From JBBQDZ01 sp038237515 (GTDB taxonomy: Bacteria > Actinomycetota > Thermoleophilia > Gaiellales > Gaiellaceae): 54,375 nt of DNA. Below the pieces are notes generated by a model. The model was not told where the DNA came from. It searched no databases and worked only from the letters and a program-made list of their open reading frames with translations. A program made the position numbers and the translations under genes. Position 1 is the first letter of the stretch. Every line of letters begins with the position of its first letter. Positions 8,719-16,953 of this stretch are shown piece after piece. The DNA lies in the NCBI GenBank assembly GCA_038237515.1, contig JBBRYP010000023.1, forward strand, positions 1-54,375. The letters run 5' to 3'.

Positions 8719-9351
8719 GTGCCGCTCTTCCCGGATGTCGGACTTTCGGGATCGCCTGACGTGCGGACGCGAGGCGCGGCTGCTGCGTGCGCCTTCCTCG
8801 CCCTGCGCGAAGTGGGCATCCGCGGACGCGACAAGATGTTCTCGCTCCTCTCGAGAGGGGCGTTTGCAAGCTTCGGTTCACGTTCGGTCGTCCAACTCCC
8901 GGTGCGGCTCCGCCGTCCGGCCCGAATCAGGATCGGCGAAGACGTATTTGTGGGCGCCGGCTCATGGCTCCAGGTGCTCGAGGGCGGCGGGGATCAGGTG
9001 GCGATCTCGATCGGTGACGGCACGAGCATCGCCGGCGATTGCGTGCTCTCGGCCGCGTCACACATCCGCCTGGGCAGCAGAGTACTCTTGGCCAGGAATG
9101 TGTATATCGCCGACCACATGCATGCTTTCTCCGATCCGACAACACCGGTGCTCGATCAAGGAATCACGCGGATCGGCCCGATCGAGATCGGAGACGGGGC
9201 GTGGCTCGGGCAGAACGTCGTCGTGGGGCCCGGCGTCTCGATCGGCGTAGGAGCCGTCATCGGAGCGAATTCGGTCGTGCTTGCCGACGTCCCGGCCGGC
9301 GCGGTTGCGGTAGGTGCTCCGGCACAGGTAGTTCGCGTGCGCACACTGTGA
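8719..9351 (+). CDS. Hexapeptide-repeat acyltransferase (maltose/LPS O-acetyltransferase type)
   Basis: A 210-residue protein whose residues ~70-205 are hexapeptide repeats ('ARIRIGEDVFVGAGSWLQV', 'ISIGDGTSIAGDCVLSAASHIRLGSRVLLARNVYIADHMH', 'IGDGAWLGQNVVVGPGVSIGVGAVIGANSVV') ending 'AVGAPAQVVRV'. 'YIADHMHAF' contains the conserved His of the O-acetyltransferase branch. The first 40 residues look unlike the family. Starts at 8761 (GTG), 8812 (GTG) or 8836 (ATG, 'MFSLLSRG') are possible; I suspect the ATG. It probably acetylates a sugar of the surface polysaccharide made by its neighbours. Confidence 0.8.
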   Translation: MPLFPDVGLSGSPDVRTRGAAAACAFLALREVGIRGRDKMFSLLSRGAFASFGSRSVVQLPVRLRRPARIRIGEDVFVGAGSWLQVLEGGGDQVAISIGDGTSIAGDCVLSAASHIRLGSRVLLARNVYIADHMHAFSDPTTPVLDQGITRIGPIEIGDGAWLGQNVVVGPGVSIGVGAVIGANSVVLADVPAGAVAVGAPAQVVRVRTL

Positions 9352-9546
9352 GACATCTCGGCGCCGAGCTAGATTTGTGCGCGCCCTGAGATCGGTCCGG
9401 CGCGCGGCGGCCGAGACCCGAGGCGGCGTCGCGAGCTCGAGTCCCACTATTCAAGCGGCAAGCCCTGTGACAGCCACGCGCGAAATCAATGCCACCTGCC
9501 GCACCCTCCATGACGGACGGACGTGCACCGCCCGCGATCGCCCCTG

Positions 9547-10869
9547 ATGTCTCGAGTTCTCGTCGCTGCGTACCATTTTCCGCCGATCGGCGGCGCTGGG
9601 GTTCAGCGAAATGCGAAGTTTGTCCGTTATCTGCCCGAATTCGGTTACGACCCCGTGGTCGTGACCGGCCCCGGTGGATCGTCCGATCGCTGGACCCCCA
9701 AGGATCTGTCGCTCGGCGCCGACGTTCCCTCCGCAACGGAGGTTCATCGTGTAAGGGGGCCCGAGCCCGCGGGCAACGCCGGGCACCGCGACGCGGTGAC
9801 GCGGCTCCTCATGCGGCCGACACCCTTCGTTCGGTGGTGGCAAGATGGGCTGTTCGACACTGCCCGCAGCGCGGGCGGCGGCATAGATCTCGTGTACGGC
9901 TCGATCGTCCCGTACGAGTCGGCAACCGCAGTGGCCCGCCTGGCAGCCGAGCTTCGGAAGCCGTGGGTCGCGGACCTCCAGGATCCCTGGGCGCTCGACG
10001 AGATGTGGCTCTACCCGACGGAGCTCCACCGACGAATCGATCTCGGCCGGATGCGGAGGGTGCTCCGGCAAGCCGATGCGATCGTCATGAATACGCCGGA
10101 GGCGGTGAAGCGGGTGCGCACGGCGTTTCCGGAACTCCGCTCCCGGCTCGTCGAATCGATACCCAATGGGTTCGACGCCGCCGACTTCGAGGGGGTGCCG
10201 CCGGAGCGGACCGACGACAAATTTCGCATCGTTCACACCGGCTACCTGCACACGGATGAGGGCCTCCGGCTCCGACGAGTCAATTGGGCTCGCCGTCTTC
10301 TCGGGGGACGCTATCTCTCCGTCGACATCCTCACGCGGTCTCACGTCTTCCTGCTGGACGCACTGCGCCATGCCGTGCGGGCCGACCCTTCGCTCGCGAC
10401 GACAGTCGAGATCGTGCTCGCAGGCGTGACGACGGACGTGGATCGCACCGTTGCAACCGACGCGCCCGTGGCGGTCGAGATGCCGGGGTACCTCGATCAC
10501 ACCCGTACGGTGGATCTCCTTCGCACGGCCGATCTGCTCTTTCTGCCTATGCACGATCTTCCGCTCGGGACTCGTGCGGGGCTCGTCCCGGGAAAGACGT
10601 ATGAATACCTCGCCGCGGAAAGACCGATTCTCGCTGCGATCCCAGACGGAGACGCGAGGGATCTCCTCGCTGCCGCCGGTAACGCATTCTTGTGCCGGCC
10701 CGACGACACTGATGCCATGGCGCGTGTCGTCGCGCAGGAAGTGGATCGCTGGCGACGGAACGAACCAGTGGTTCGGCCGAGCGCTGAAGTGCTCGCCCGC
10801 TACGAGCGGCGCCATTTGACCGGCGAGCTCGCGCGCGTGTTCGATGTAGTTCTTGGTGCTGCTGCGTAA
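9547..10869 (+). CDS. Glycosyltransferase family 4
   Basis: A 440-residue GT-B-fold glycosyltransferase. 'MSRVLVAAYHFPPIGGAGVQRNAKFVRYLPEFGYDPVVVTG' is the glycine-rich acceptor-domain opening. 'DLQDPW', 'IPNGFDAADF' and 'FRIVHTGYLH' follow. The C-terminal nucleotide-sugar domain shows 'LVPGKTYEYLAAERPILAAIPDGDARDLL', the expected location of the GT4 EX7E-type region. I use the ATG at 9547 rather than an in-frame start 24 bases upstream because it begins exactly at the first beta strand. It would add one sugar in the cytoplasmic assembly of the repeat unit. The 195 bases before it hold nothing recognisable. Confidence 0.88.
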   Translation: MSRVLVAAYHFPPIGGAGVQRNAKFVRYLPEFGYDPVVVTGPGGSSDRWTPKDLSLGADVPSATEVHRVRGPEPAGNAGHRDAVTRLLMRPTPFVRWWQDGLFDTARSAGGGIDLVYGSIVPYESATAVARLAAELRKPWVADLQDPWALDEMWLYPTELHRRIDLGRMRRVLRQADAIVMNTPEAVKRVRTAFPELRSRLVESIPNGFDAADFEGVPPERTDDKFRIVHTGYLHTDEGLRLRRVNWARRLLGGRYLSVDILTRSHVFLLDALRHAVRADPSLATTVEIVLAGVTTDVDRTVATDAPVAVEMPGYLDHTRTVDLLRTADLLFLPMHDLPLGTRAGLVPGKTYEYLAAERPILAAIPDGDARDLLAAAGNAFLCRPDDTDAMARVVAQEVDRWRRNEPVVRPSAEVLARYERRHLTGELARVFDVVLGAAA

Positions 10870-11010
10870 GGCCCGCGCCTCGACTGGCCACGTGACCAGG
10901 CTGCGAACCGCCTGATCGACCACTGGCAGGCACAAGGGGTCGAAACTATGGTCTTTCGAGTGCTGTTGCGCCCCTCGGCCAAGCGTAGGCTCCAGCCGTC
11001 GACCATGGGG

Positions 11011-11179
11011 CTAAGGGCCTGTCCAAAAAGTGAACCAGGGCGCCTGACAGGCGTCACGCGCCTCGATGCGGCGTCCTCGGTCGCGCAGATATGCCTGCAT
11101 ATCGACGCTCCCTGCGTCCTTGCCTCGAGACGCGTGCCGTGTGTCATCCACCGTGGCCACTTTCCGGACAGGGCCCTAA
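11011..11179 (+). mobile_element. Foldback MITE-like element, copy A (element 11015-11175 with CTAA flanks)
   Basis: A 161-bp element bounded by GGGCCTGTCC and its near-inverse GGACAGGGCC, with CTAA on both sides (11011-11014 and 11176-11179). The two 80-bp halves are imperfect inverted repeats of each other (about two in three positions match by hand alignment), closing on GATATGC-CT-GCATATC. It encodes no credible protein. It is nearly identical to copies B and C. Confidence 0.85.
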
Positions 11180-11219
11180 CGCGGCGCCACGGGTTTGTGT
11201 CACGGAAGGAACGAATGTC

Positions 11220-12734
11220 GTGGCGGTAAGCCTGACTGATCCCGCCGTCGGAGATCTCTCCTCCAGGATCCGAGGCGGGCTCCGCTGGAAGTTCCTTTCC
11301 GAGACGACCATCCTGATCTCGAGGATCGCAATCGCGATCGTGCTCGCGCATCTGCTAACCCCGCGCGAGTTCGGCATCGCGGGCATGGTGCTGGTGGTCG
11401 CGAACCTCGTGGTCAGCTTCGCCGATCTCGGCGTGGGCAACGCACTTGTCCAGAGGCGGGCGATCGACGACCGCGACCGCTCGACAATGTTCTGGCTCAG
11501 CCTCGCTGCCGGCGCCTTCTTCACCGTCGTCGGAATTTCGTGCTCCTTTGCGATCGCCCGGTTCTACGGCGAACCGTCCGTGAAACCCCTTTTCATGGTC
11601 TTCTCGCTTGCGTTCGTGCTCACGAGTGTGAGTGCGACCCACCGTACGCTCCTGTACCGCGCCATGGACTTCCGCCGGCTCGAACTGCGCAATGTCGCCG
11701 GCGTGGTCGCCGGAGCCGCTGCAGGCTTCGCGGTGGCCGCGCTCGGGCTCGGGCCCTGGGCGTTGATCGTCCAGTCTCTGACGCTCATCGGGGTCTCGAC
11801 CGTGCTGCTCTGGCTCCTCGTGCCGTGGCGCCCTCGATTCGTCTTTTCGCGGGAGGTGGCACGGCAGCTCGGTTCCTTCGGGATTCGCTCGCTCGGCGCG
11901 TCGCTCTTCACGATCTCCAACACGATCAGCGACAAGCTGCTCGTGGGACGGTTTCTCGGCGCCACGCCCCTCGGCGTGTACACCCTTGCGTTCAATACCG
12001 TCCTCATGCCGCTGACCCGCATCGTCGTCCCGATCGGCCAGGTCTTCTACCCCGCTATCTCACGGCTTCAGGACGACCACGAAGGGCTCGGTCGGACATG
12101 GTTGAGGATGAACCGCATGGTCGTAGCCGTCTTCGCGCCGCTGATGCTCGGGATCCTGCTCACCGCTCCGGATCTCGTCCCGATAGCTTTCGGCGACCGC
12201 TGGGCCAAGGCGATCCCGGTCTTGCAGATTCTGGCGCTCGGCAGCCTGGCCCAGGCGCTCCAGAGTCTTAATCCCGCCGTCCTGCAGGCCGTGAATCGAC
12301 CGGCGACTGCGCTTCGCTTCTCCATCGCCACGTTTGCGGTCAGCCTCCTCGCCTACGCCGTCGGGCTCCACTGGGGAGTGCTCGGGGTGGCGACCGGCTT
12401 CGCGGTCGCCAACACGATCCTTGCGGTTGCGTACGGCGGCCTGACGGCCCGCGTGATCCGCGTCCGGTTCCTGGTCTTCTGCAGGAGCCAGCTCGGCGTA
12501 GCCCAGGCCGCCGCCGCGATGGCGGCGGCGATGCTCGGCGTTTCCGAGCTGCTGTTGCGCGACGTGGCGAATCACGAGCTCCGGCTGCTCTCGATCCTCG
12601 CCTCCGGGGTCGGGGCGTACAGCTTGATGCTCGTCTGGCGCGCTCCCGCGGTCGTGGCCGACGCGCGGCAGTTCATCGGGCGCCGGCCGAGAGCTGACGG
12701 CGTTGCCCCGCCAGCGGCGGGAAACTCGCGTTAG
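11220..12734 (+). CDS. Lipopolysaccharide/oligosaccharide flippase (MOP superfamily, Wzx-like)
   Basis: A 504-residue polytopic membrane protein with about 12-14 hydrophobic helices. The opening 'RGGLRWKFLSETTILISRIAIAIVLAHLLTPREFGIAGM' is the classic start of the Wzx/RfbX/MATE-like branch, and 'SDKLLVGRFLGATPLGVYTLAFN' is a family landmark. It should flip undecaprenyl-linked repeat units to the outer face of the membrane. The frame is open back to 11091, inside foldback copy A. I place the start at GTG 11220, which has GGAAGGA about nine bases upstream. Its TAG stop lies inside the TTAG target duplication of foldback copy B. Confidence 0.9.
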   Translation: MAVSLTDPAVGDLSSRIRGGLRWKFLSETTILISRIAIAIVLAHLLTPREFGIAGMVLVVANLVVSFADLGVGNALVQRRAIDDRDRSTMFWLSLAAGAFFTVVGISCSFAIARFYGEPSVKPLFMVFSLAFVLTSVSATHRTLLYRAMDFRRLELRNVAGVVAGAAAGFAVAALGLGPWALIVQSLTLIGVSTVLLWLLVPWRPRFVFSREVARQLGSFGIRSLGASLFTISNTISDKLLVGRFLGATPLGVYTLAFNTVLMPLTRIVVPIGQVFYPAISRLQDDHEGLGRTWLRMNRMVVAVFAPLMLGILLTAPDLVPIAFGDRWAKAIPVLQILALGSLAQALQSLNPAVLQAVNRPATALRFSIATFAVSLLAYAVGLHWGVLGVATGFAVANTILAVAYGGLTARVIRVRFLVFCRSQLGVAQAAAAMAAAMLGVSELLLRDVANHELRLLSILASGVGAYSLMLVWRAPAVVADARQFIGRRPRADGVAPPAAGNSR

Positions 12735-12899
12735 GGCCCTGTCCGGAAAGTGGCCACGGTGGATGACACGCGGCACGCGTCTCGAGGCAAGGACGCAGGG
12801 AGCGTCGATATGCAGGCATATCTGCGCGACCGAGGACGCCGCATCGGGGCGCGTGACGCCTGTCAGGAGCCCTGGTTCACTTTTTGGACAGGCCCTTAG
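12731..12899 (-). mobile_element. Foldback MITE-like element, copy B (element 12735-12895 with TTAG flanks)
   Basis: 161 bp, inverted relative to copy A and differing from its reverse complement at about three positions. TTAG flanks it on both sides (12731-12734, 12896-12899). The left TTAG contains the TAG stop of the flippase. The right TTAG contains, on the other strand, the TAA stop of the GT39-like gene. The element therefore sits exactly between two convergent stop codons. Confidence 0.88.
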
Positions 12900-14563
12900 G
12901 ACGGCTTGCCGCGAAGGTCGTAGAGCAGGAGCGCGGCCGTTCCCTCACGGATGGTCGTGATCGCCCGCCCCTCGCGATCGAGCCAGAACTCGAGTGTTCC
13001 CTCGTCGACCGGCGGCGTGTGGGTGAAGAGGAACCAGACGCGCCGCTTGCCTCTTAGGCGGGCGAAGTCGTCGAGATACGCGCCGAGCTCTGGTGAGGAG
13101 CTCCCGACGACGAGCGTCGGCCGCTCGGGCAACAGGGCGCGCGAGGTTTGCGTCGGGCCGGGGACGGGCCGGAAGGGCCAGAGACGCGCCTCGCGCGCCC
13201 GCCGCGGATTGCAATCGTCGCACGTCAGGTAGTACCGGAACGCGTACTGCGACTTCACCGAGACGTAGAGTGTGTCGCCGGGGCTCCATAGGGCCGCCAG
13301 CCGGGCCAGAAGATGCTTCGTCGGCTGGAGCGTCGCGGGCGTGCCAGAATGCGTGCTCGGAAGCCGCTGCAGGTTGCGCAGAGCAGACCAGGCGGGAGCG
13401 GCGAGCAGGATGAAGACGGCGATGCTCGCGAGCGCGCGCGCGGGCATTCGCGTCAAGCGTACGAGCGAGACGGCCCCGAGCGCGAGCAGCAGGAGCTCCA
13501 GCGGCACCAGGAAGAGCGCCAGCCGCCCCTCGAGCGGGTAGCGATGGGCCTCGCCGGCGATGGCAGCGGCGAGGCCGGTCAGCAGGAGCCCCGCGAGACG
13601 GGCGCGGTGGTCGCGAGCCAGGGTCGCCGCCCCCACGGCCACGAGCAGGACGGCGAGGCCGATGAGGGTGCGCGGCATCGCGCCCGGCTCGCTCAGGAGC
13701 ACGTAGACGTTCTTGAACACGGACGCGTGCCCCGAGGTCACGGCCTGCGCGATACCCGTCAGGCCGGCGCTGAAGTGGCGGATCGAGATCGCGTAGACGG
13801 CTGCGAAGCTGGCTAGCCAACCGATCATCCCGCCGGCGCTGAGAACGACCTTCCGGCGGTTCCGCGACGCGGCTGCGGCCAGCAGCAGCGCGGCGCCGGT
13901 GCCCGCGAGGACAAACACGGAGGGGAAGGAGAACCACGGGGCCGCAAGGCCGGCGACGAGATAGCCCGCCAGCGGCCGCACTCGATCGCTCGAGAGCGCG
14001 TGGTCGAAGAGGAGCACGAGCACGAGCGTCACGAGCACGTCGAACGAGTACTGCTTCGTCTCGGCCGAGTAGTAGACGAACGGCTCGAGGACGACGAAGA
14101 ACGCCAGTGCAAGAAGCGCCGATGACTGGTCGAGGAATCGCGAGGCGACCCTCCAGAAAACGAAGAGCGAGGCAATGCCTGCGAGCAGCGGGAGCAGCCG
14201 GAAGACCCGCTCACTGTCGCCGAGAGTCGAGATCGCGAGCTTCTCCAGCATGAGGAAGCCGAAGGGTGCTCCTTGGTCGAAGTCGAGTCTCCCCACTAGA
14301 TGGGAGTACGAACGGCTCGTAAGATTCAACGCGAGGCTCGCCTCATCGAGCCAGAGCGAGCGGTCATGGAGGTATCGGCCGACCCGAAGAACGACCCCGA
14401 ACGCGATCAGGAACCCGACGAGTGGATTCGAACGAACTGCAGCCGCGAACGCCGACAGGCGCCGGGCGACCAACCGCGGGACCCAGCGGCTTCCGAGACT
14501 GCCCGACGGCGACGAGACGATCGGCGACTCCACGCTCACGTCATCATGAAGGGCTTGCGCCAT
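12896..14563 (-). CDS. GT39-like integral membrane glycosyltransferase
   Basis: A 555-residue protein with about 10-12 transmembrane helices. 'RVGRYLHDRSLWLDEASLALNL' (residues ~80-100) carries the Asp-Glu pair in the first periplasmic loop that is catalytic in ArnT/PMT-type (GT-C) enzymes. 'GAPFGFLMLEKL' and 'YSAETKQYSFDVLVTLVLV' are also typical. Such enzymes transfer sugars from polyprenyl-phosphate donors on the outer side of the membrane. The C-terminal ~130 residues are soluble and end 'LWPFRPVPGP...GTLEFWLDREGRAITTIREG'. It starts at ATG 14563. It is convergent with the flippase, and foldback copy B separates the two stops. Confidence 0.85.
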   Translation of the reverse strand: MAQALHDDVSVESPIVSSPSGSLGSRWVPRLVARRLSAFAAAVRSNPLVGFLIAFGVVLRVGRYLHDRSLWLDEASLALNLTSRSYSHLVGRLDFDQGAPFGFLMLEKLAISTLGDSERVFRLLPLLAGIASLFVFWRVASRFLDQSSALLALAFFVVLEPFVYYSAETKQYSFDVLVTLVLVLLFDHALSSDRVRPLAGYLVAGLAAPWFSFPSVFVLAGTGAALLLAAAASRNRRKVVLSAGGMIGWLASFAAVYAISIRHFSAGLTGIAQAVTSGHASVFKNVYVLLSEPGAMPRTLIGLAVLLVAVGAATLARDHRARLAGLLLTGLAAAIAGEAHRYPLEGRLALFLVPLELLLLALGAVSLVRLTRMPARALASIAVFILLAAPAWSALRNLQRLPSTHSGTPATLQPTKHLLARLAALWSPGDTLYVSVKSQYAFRYYLTCDDCNPRRAREARLWPFRPVPGPTQTSRALLPERPTLVVGSSSPELGAYLDDFARLRGKRRVWFLFTHTPPVDEGTLEFWLDREGRAITTIREGTAALLLYDLRGKPS

Positions 14564-14704
14564 GGCCGAGCCCTTGTCAGCTTGGCTTCGACCGAAACAC
14601 GCCGACGGCGCCTACTGCGCCGCCGGCCGACGCCGCCGCGCCGGAGTGCCAACAGTTCGCCCGCCGCGTAGCCCCGCGACGCGGCGCCGCATCGCGGCCG
14701 TTCG

Positions 14705-15379
14705 CTAGGCGACGCTGGCCGAAAGGGCCTCGGGCGGCAGCAGCCCGTTCAGCTGCGCCCACCGGCTCGCCTCGGTGCGGTTCGCGACGCCGAGCTTCCG
14801 GTAGACGTTCGACAGATGGAACTTGACCGTCTGCTCGGTCACCCAGAGCAATCGAGCGAGCTGTGCGTTCGACAGCCCCTCCGCGACGAGTCGAAGTATC
14901 TCGAGCTCGCGCCGGGTCAATCCCACGTTCTCGCCCACGACATCGCGGCTGGGAGGCTCCGTGTGGTAGCGAACGCTTCCGCGAAGGTAGATCGAGTGGT
15001 CGAAGGCCTGTCGGATGGCGGAAGCGAGGTCGTCGGGGTGGGCGGTCTTGATGACGTAGGCAGAGGCGCCGTAGCCGAGGGCCTCTTCGATCGCGGCCGC
15101 GTCGCTGCAGAGCGACAGGACGATCAGTTTCGTGTTCGGCGCGATCTCCTTGAATTCCGCCAGCCAGGCGGTCGCGCTCGTATCCTCCGTACCGGAATGA
15201 AGCTCCGCCACGACGAGATCGGGCTGGAGGCTGCGGACTAGGCCTAGCACCTGGCGTAAGGACGTCGTCTTGGCGACGACCTCGAGGTCGATCTTGACCA
15301 TGACCTCCTCCACGGCGTCGAGCCATAGAGGATGCTGGTCCACAACAATTGCCCGACGTGCTGTCCCCGGTTCAACCAT
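14705..15379 (-). CDS. LuxR/NarL-family response regulator with atypical receiver
   Basis: A 224-residue protein. The receiver (residues ~8-125) has 'VVDQHPLWLD', where the usual second acidic-pocket residue is Gln15. The segment 'PDLVVAEL' has Glu59 where the phosphorylated Asp is expected. Ser89 and Lys111 ('YVIKT') are kept. The DNA-binding domain (~155-215) 'LTRRELEILRLVAEGLSNAQLARLLWVTEQTVKFHLSNVYRKLGVANRTEASRWAQ' is a canonical GerE/LuxR helix-turn-helix. Glu at the phospho-site suggests phosphorylation-independent or constitutively active behaviour (inference). It is divergent from a paralogue at 15866 with an intact Asp. No histidine kinase is nearby. Confidence 0.92.
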   Translation of the reverse strand: MVEPGTARRAIVVDQHPLWLDAVEEVMVKIDLEVVAKTTSLRQVLGLVRSLQPDLVVAELHSGTEDTSATAWLAEFKEIAPNTKLIVLSLCSDAAAIEEALGYGASAYVIKTAHPDDLASAIRQAFDHSIYLRGSVRYHTEPPSRDVVGENVGLTRRELEILRLVAEGLSNAQLARLLWVTEQTVKFHLSNVYRKLGVANRTEASRWAQLNGLLPPEALSASVA

Positions 15380-15500
15380 AAAGCCGCCTTTCCCGCCCCA
15401 CCTTCTCCTTACTTTTCAGCCGCACCTTCTATCTAAAACTACTTCGGCAGCTGTGTAAAGAGCAGTGAATAACCTTTGCGAGCCGCTTACACACGGACTC

Positions 15501-15527
15501 TGTGGATTTTGTGGATTCTGTGGATCG
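15501..15527. repeat. Three tandem 9-bp TGTGGATNN direct repeats
   Basis: TGTGGATTT, TGTGGATTC and TGTGGATCG lie end to end. On the other strand each reads NNATCCACA, sharing the seven-base core of the DnaA box TTATCCACA. Helical phasing (9 bp) would put three protein monomers nearly on one face of the DNA. Confidence 0.7.
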
Positions 15528-15622
15528 TCGAACGGTCGCGCTGGAATGTCAGGGCGGGTCGCGCGCGCCGACAGCGTCGAGTCCCTTCCACGCTACCAGC
15601 ATGATGGACGGCGCACCTAGGG

Positions 15623-15644
15623 GAGTGTCGTGGTTGCGACACTC
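15623..15644. promoter_or_regulatory. Perfect 8-bp inverted repeat (operator or hairpin)
   Basis: GAGTGTCG and CGACACTC flank the six-base spacer TGGTTG. The dyad lies about 220 bases before the second LuxR regulator and is followed by no T-run, so a protein-binding operator is as likely as a terminator. Confidence 0.5.
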
Positions 15645-15865
15645 TGGTAACCGGGCGGTGACGGGGAGCCGCGCCAGCGGCGCGGCCAACAGGCGCCCGG
15701 GCCGAACAGCCGCCTGAACCGGCCTGGCCGAGAGAATCGCTCGTTCGGGGGATGTTCCAACCTCGCGTCCTGCGTCACCGTGCGCAGAGAACCCACCGAG
15801 ATGGCCAACGCGGCACGTTCGGTTGATCGGAGGATCGGGTTTCCAAAAACTGAGGAGGAGGCGCG

Positions 15866-16558
15866 ATGCGGCCGCGCTCAGAAGCGTCAACGAAGCTCGA
15901 GACGCCCACGCGGGCAGTTCTCATCGACCAGCACCCGCTCTGGCTCGACATCGTCGAGCGTGCTCTCCGCGAGCTCGGGGCCGAAGTCGTCGGCAAGTTC
16001 ACATCACCGACGCGCGGCCTCGCCGGCGTGACCGACGCGCGACCCGACCTGCTCGTGATGGACGTCGAGACGCGGGGGATCGAAGACGAAATCGGCGGCC
16101 TCGACTGCCTCGGGCGAGCACTCACCGGCAACAAAAGCCTGAAGGCGGTCGTCTTCACCAGCAACCATGCGGAGGAGATGATCGCCTCGGCATTCGCGGC
16201 AGGTGCGGCGGCCTACGTCATCAAGACGGTTCAGCCGGAGGACTTCGTCTCCGCGATCCGTCAGGTGTGCACGCAGTCGGTGCACTTCGCGCTCACGCCC
16301 AAGCGAGTCGCCCCGCCCCCGCGAGCCCCAGAGGAGCACGGGCTGACGAGTCGCGAGGTCGAGATCGTGCGGCTCGTGGCGGAGGGCCTCACGAACACGC
16401 AGGTCGCGCAGCAACTCGTCGTGACAGAGCAGACGGTCAAGTTCCATCTATCCAACACATACCGAAAGCTCGGCTTGTCGAACAGGACGGAGGCCAGCAG
16501 GTGGGCGCAGGTAAACGGCCTGCTCGACTCCGGCTCCCGCCGACGTCTGGCCTCGTGA
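15866..16558 (+). CDS. LuxR/NarL-family response regulator
   Basis: A 230-residue paralogue of the divergent regulator at 14705. The receiver has 'VLIDQHPLWLDIV' (Asp21, with Gln22 replacing the second acidic residue) and the phosphoacceptor Asp66 in 'PDLLVMDVE'. It also has Thr98 and Lys120 ('YVIKT'), so phosphotransfer looks possible. The HTH domain 'LTSREVEIVRLVAEGLTNTQVAQQLVVTEQTVKFHLSNTYRKLGLSNRTEASRWAQ' is nearly identical in its recognition helix to the paralogue, implying shared DNA targets. The ATG has an excellent GAGGAGG ribosome-binding site five to nine bases upstream. Its location beside the surface-polysaccharide genes suggests control of that locus (inference). Confidence 0.93.
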   Translation: MRPRSEASTKLETPTRAVLIDQHPLWLDIVERALRELGAEVVGKFTSPTRGLAGVTDARPDLLVMDVETRGIEDEIGGLDCLGRALTGNKSLKAVVFTSNHAEEMIASAFAAGAAAYVIKTVQPEDFVSAIRQVCTQSVHFALTPKRVAPPPRAPEEHGLTSREVEIVRLVAEGLTNTQVAQQLVVTEQTVKFHLSNTYRKLGLSNRTEASRWAQVNGLLDSGSRRRLAS

Positions 16559-16572
16559 CCTCGAGCTGCGCG

Positions 16573-16953
16573 TCAGCCCCGGAGAACGCGGAGCCGTCGG
16601 CGGTTGACTGCTTTCCGGTCCACCGCCAGAACGAGCACGTGGTCGACGGCATCGACCGCTGCAACGCAGGCCAGTGGAAGCATCTCGACGTACCTCGCCG
16701 AAGGCCGCTGCAACCACACCTGCTCCGGAACGGCGCGAGGGCCCGATGCCTTGACGCCGACGACGGTGCCGATCTCCTCGCCGTCGGAGCTCACCACGTG
16801 ATACGTCTCCGCCGCGGCCAGACGGCACAGGCTCCCGAGGCGGATCGCATCGCGTGCAGCGTCGACCCGGGCGCCGCCTGAACTCCACTCCGCTAGATGC
16901 CGAGCGTGTGCCGCAAAACCCACCGTGCCCCCTCTGATCTCTGCCTCTCTCAC
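16573..16953 (-). CDS. Hypothetical protein, PRC-barrel-like
   Basis: A 126-residue protein. The central part 'YHVVSSDGEEIGTVVGVKASGPRAVPEQVWLQ' resembles the short beta-barrel pattern of PRC-barrel domains, followed by 'VLVLAVDRKAVNRRRLRVL'. The GTG start overlaps the stop of the upstream GNAT gene by four bases (GTGA), which supports it as a translated, coupled gene rather than a shadow frame. It is convergent with the second LuxR regulator, with a 14-base gap. The family call is tentative. Confidence 0.5.
   Translation of the reverse strand: MREAEIRGGTVGFAAHARHLAEWSSGGARVDAARDAIRLGSLCRLAAAETYHVVSSDGEEIGTVVGVKASGPRAVPEQVWLQRPSARYVEMLPLACVAAVDAVDHVLVLAVDRKAVNRRRLRVLRG

Larger units (their letters stand above)
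15380..15865. promoter_or_regulatory. 486-bp divergent control region between two LuxR regulators
   Basis: No credible gene is present. The part near 15400-15500 is more AT-rich than its surroundings. It holds three tandem 9-bp TGTGGATNN units (15501-15527) and an 8-bp perfect hairpin (15623-15644). It should contain both promoters of the divergent regulator genes and possibly their autoregulatory sites. Confidence 0.5.

Noticed and set aside
11091..11219. 5' extension of the flippase ORF into the foldback element
   Set aside because: The extension lies mostly in element A. GTG 11220 has a proper ribosome-binding site and the family N-terminus begins just after it.
15502..15717. 71-residue ORF between the LuxR genes
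   Set aside because: It translates the tandem 9-bp repeat and the hairpin and has no homology signs; the region looks regulatory.
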